5,331 nt of DNA from Candidatus Poribacteria bacterium (GTDB lineage Bacteria; Poribacteria; WGA-4E; UBA9662), in the NCBI GenBank assembly GCA_002699335.1, contig PACG01000145.1:8615-13945 (forward strand), in the 5' to 3' direction. The notes below the pieces were generated by a model, which saw nothing but the letters and a program-made list of their open reading frames with translations, ran no database searches and was not told the origin of the DNA. This document shows positions 5,133 through 5,331 of this stretch, one piece after another. A program made the translations under genes and the position numbers. Within the stretch, counting starts at the first letter, position 1. Each line of letters starts with the position of its first letter.

Positions 5133-5331
5133 GGGAGCGGATTGCTCTCGGCTTGCATGGTCCCTTCCTCATCTTCGACCCGCACCCAGTACCCTCCTGC
5201 GCCAGGTGCTATTACGCCCTCAAATCGCTTGACACCCTCATCTTCAAGCACAAACTTATACGTCTCCGGTAGGTTCTCCAGTCCCCTACCCTCGATACGC
5301 ACTTGTCCTGTGTACTCTCTGCTTGGATTGC
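5123..5331 (-). CDS. DUF3604 upstream segment, 5' partial, ends after the frameshift
   Basis: 68 complete codons from the window edge (first full codon at 5329), stopped by TAA at 5125-5123. The product runs NPSREYTGQVRIEG, then LPETYKFVLED, FEGVIAPGAGGYWVRVEDEEG and AESNPL before the frame goes wrong (PWQ, stop). It looks like the N-terminal beta-rich part of DUF3604 that precedes the GDLHGQ block. This piece was found by translating across the window edge and the frameshift. Confidence 0.75.
   Translation of the reverse strand, partial: NPSREYTGQVRIEGRGLENLPETYKFVLEDEGVKRFEGVIAPGAGGYWVRVEDEEGTMQAESNPLPWQ
5132..5135 (-). other. Frameshift at a run of four C in DUF3604
   Basis: The upstream frame reads AESNPL into CCCC and then meets TAA ten bases later. 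The downstream frame starts at the end of the same run with LAVRRKFQPFWGDLHGQ. Adding one C to the run (or removing two) joins them as SNPL(P)LAVRRKFQPF with no loss of family sequence. A one-base homopolymer loss is the simplest cause, whether real or a sequencing error. Confidence 0.8.

Larger units (their letters stand above)
3765..5331 (-). pseudogene. DUF3604 family protein, 5' truncated by the window edge, broken by a frameshift and an amber codon
   Basis: Read with both breaks repaired, this is one DUF3604 protein of about 520 residues; as I recall the family runs to roughly 620-700, so some 100 or more N-terminal residues lie outside the window. The family has no firmly known function; its His/Asp-rich motifs suggest a metal-dependent hydrolase-like fold. 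Motifs appear in the expected order: FWGDLHGQSEET, GHQGNDF, WEWSGNTPVGGDHNVYY, PHVGGRYANLNWHDP, GSDDHKGRPG, GLTCIWAEEL and RRCYGTTG, then a beta-rich C-terminal region. The breaks are a reading-frame shift at a run of four C (5132-5135) and a TAG at 4623-4625. The three pieces keep normal family motifs right up to each break, so the damage is recent or is sequence error. Unusual codon reading is a remote third option. DUF3604 genes often sit near sulfatases and sugar-degradation genes, which fits this neighbourhood. Confidence 0.9.

Noticed and set aside
1..5331. CRISPR arrays, insertion sequences, tRNA or rRNA genes, and defence or toxin-antitoxin modules
   Set aside because: I saw no regularly spaced repeats, transposase motifs, terminal inverted repeats with target duplications, tRNA cloverleaf pattern or rRNA sequence.

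Overview
The window looks like bacterial chromosome from a free-living or host-associated heterotroph. Every supported gene lies on the minus strand. Gene content (formylglycine sulfatase, secreted SMP-30/gluconolactonase-like protein, SDR oxidoreductase, DUF3604 protein) and a G+C that looks near 50% by eye fit groups rich in sulfatases and sugar-catabolic enzymes, such as Poribacteria, Latescibacterota or Planctomycetota. This placement is inferred from gene content; no rRNA, tRNA or marker gene is present.

Reading in the direction of transcription (right to left): 5331-3765 is the C-terminal majority of a DUF3604 gene, broken twice, once by a frameshift at a four-base C run (5132-5135) and once by an in-frame amber codon (4623-4625). 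About 570 bp without a convincing gene follows (3196-3764), holding a hairpin that may end DUF3604 transcription and a possible promoter for the next gene. At 3195-2245 is an intact exported SMP-30/gluconolactonase/LRE-like protein. At 2236-1832 is a doubtful, probably decayed reading frame with a signal-peptide-like start but no usable start codon. At 1806-1027 is an intact short-chain dehydrogenase with a strong Shine-Dalgarno. A 59-codon unexplained frame (1049-870) overlaps the SDR tail. From 689 to the left edge runs the N-terminal 229 codons of a Cys-type sulfatase, with a good sigma70-like promoter about 160-185 bp upstream.

The intact genes suggest a small carbohydrate-catabolic neighbourhood: sulfate removal from a sulfated sugar or polymer, lactone hydrolysis in the periplasm, and NAD(P)-dependent oxidation or reduction of a sugar or polyol. 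The shared substrate is inference; nothing in the sequence names it. SMP-30, the decayed frame and the SDR could be one transcript. The sulfatase probably has its own promoter.

The main oddity is reading-frame damage. DUF3604 has a frameshift plus a TAG where I recall the family having Trp, and the frame after the SMP-30 gene has ATG-AAT-TAG at its head. Gene decay or sequence error is the simplest reading. I found no convincing new multi-gene system here.
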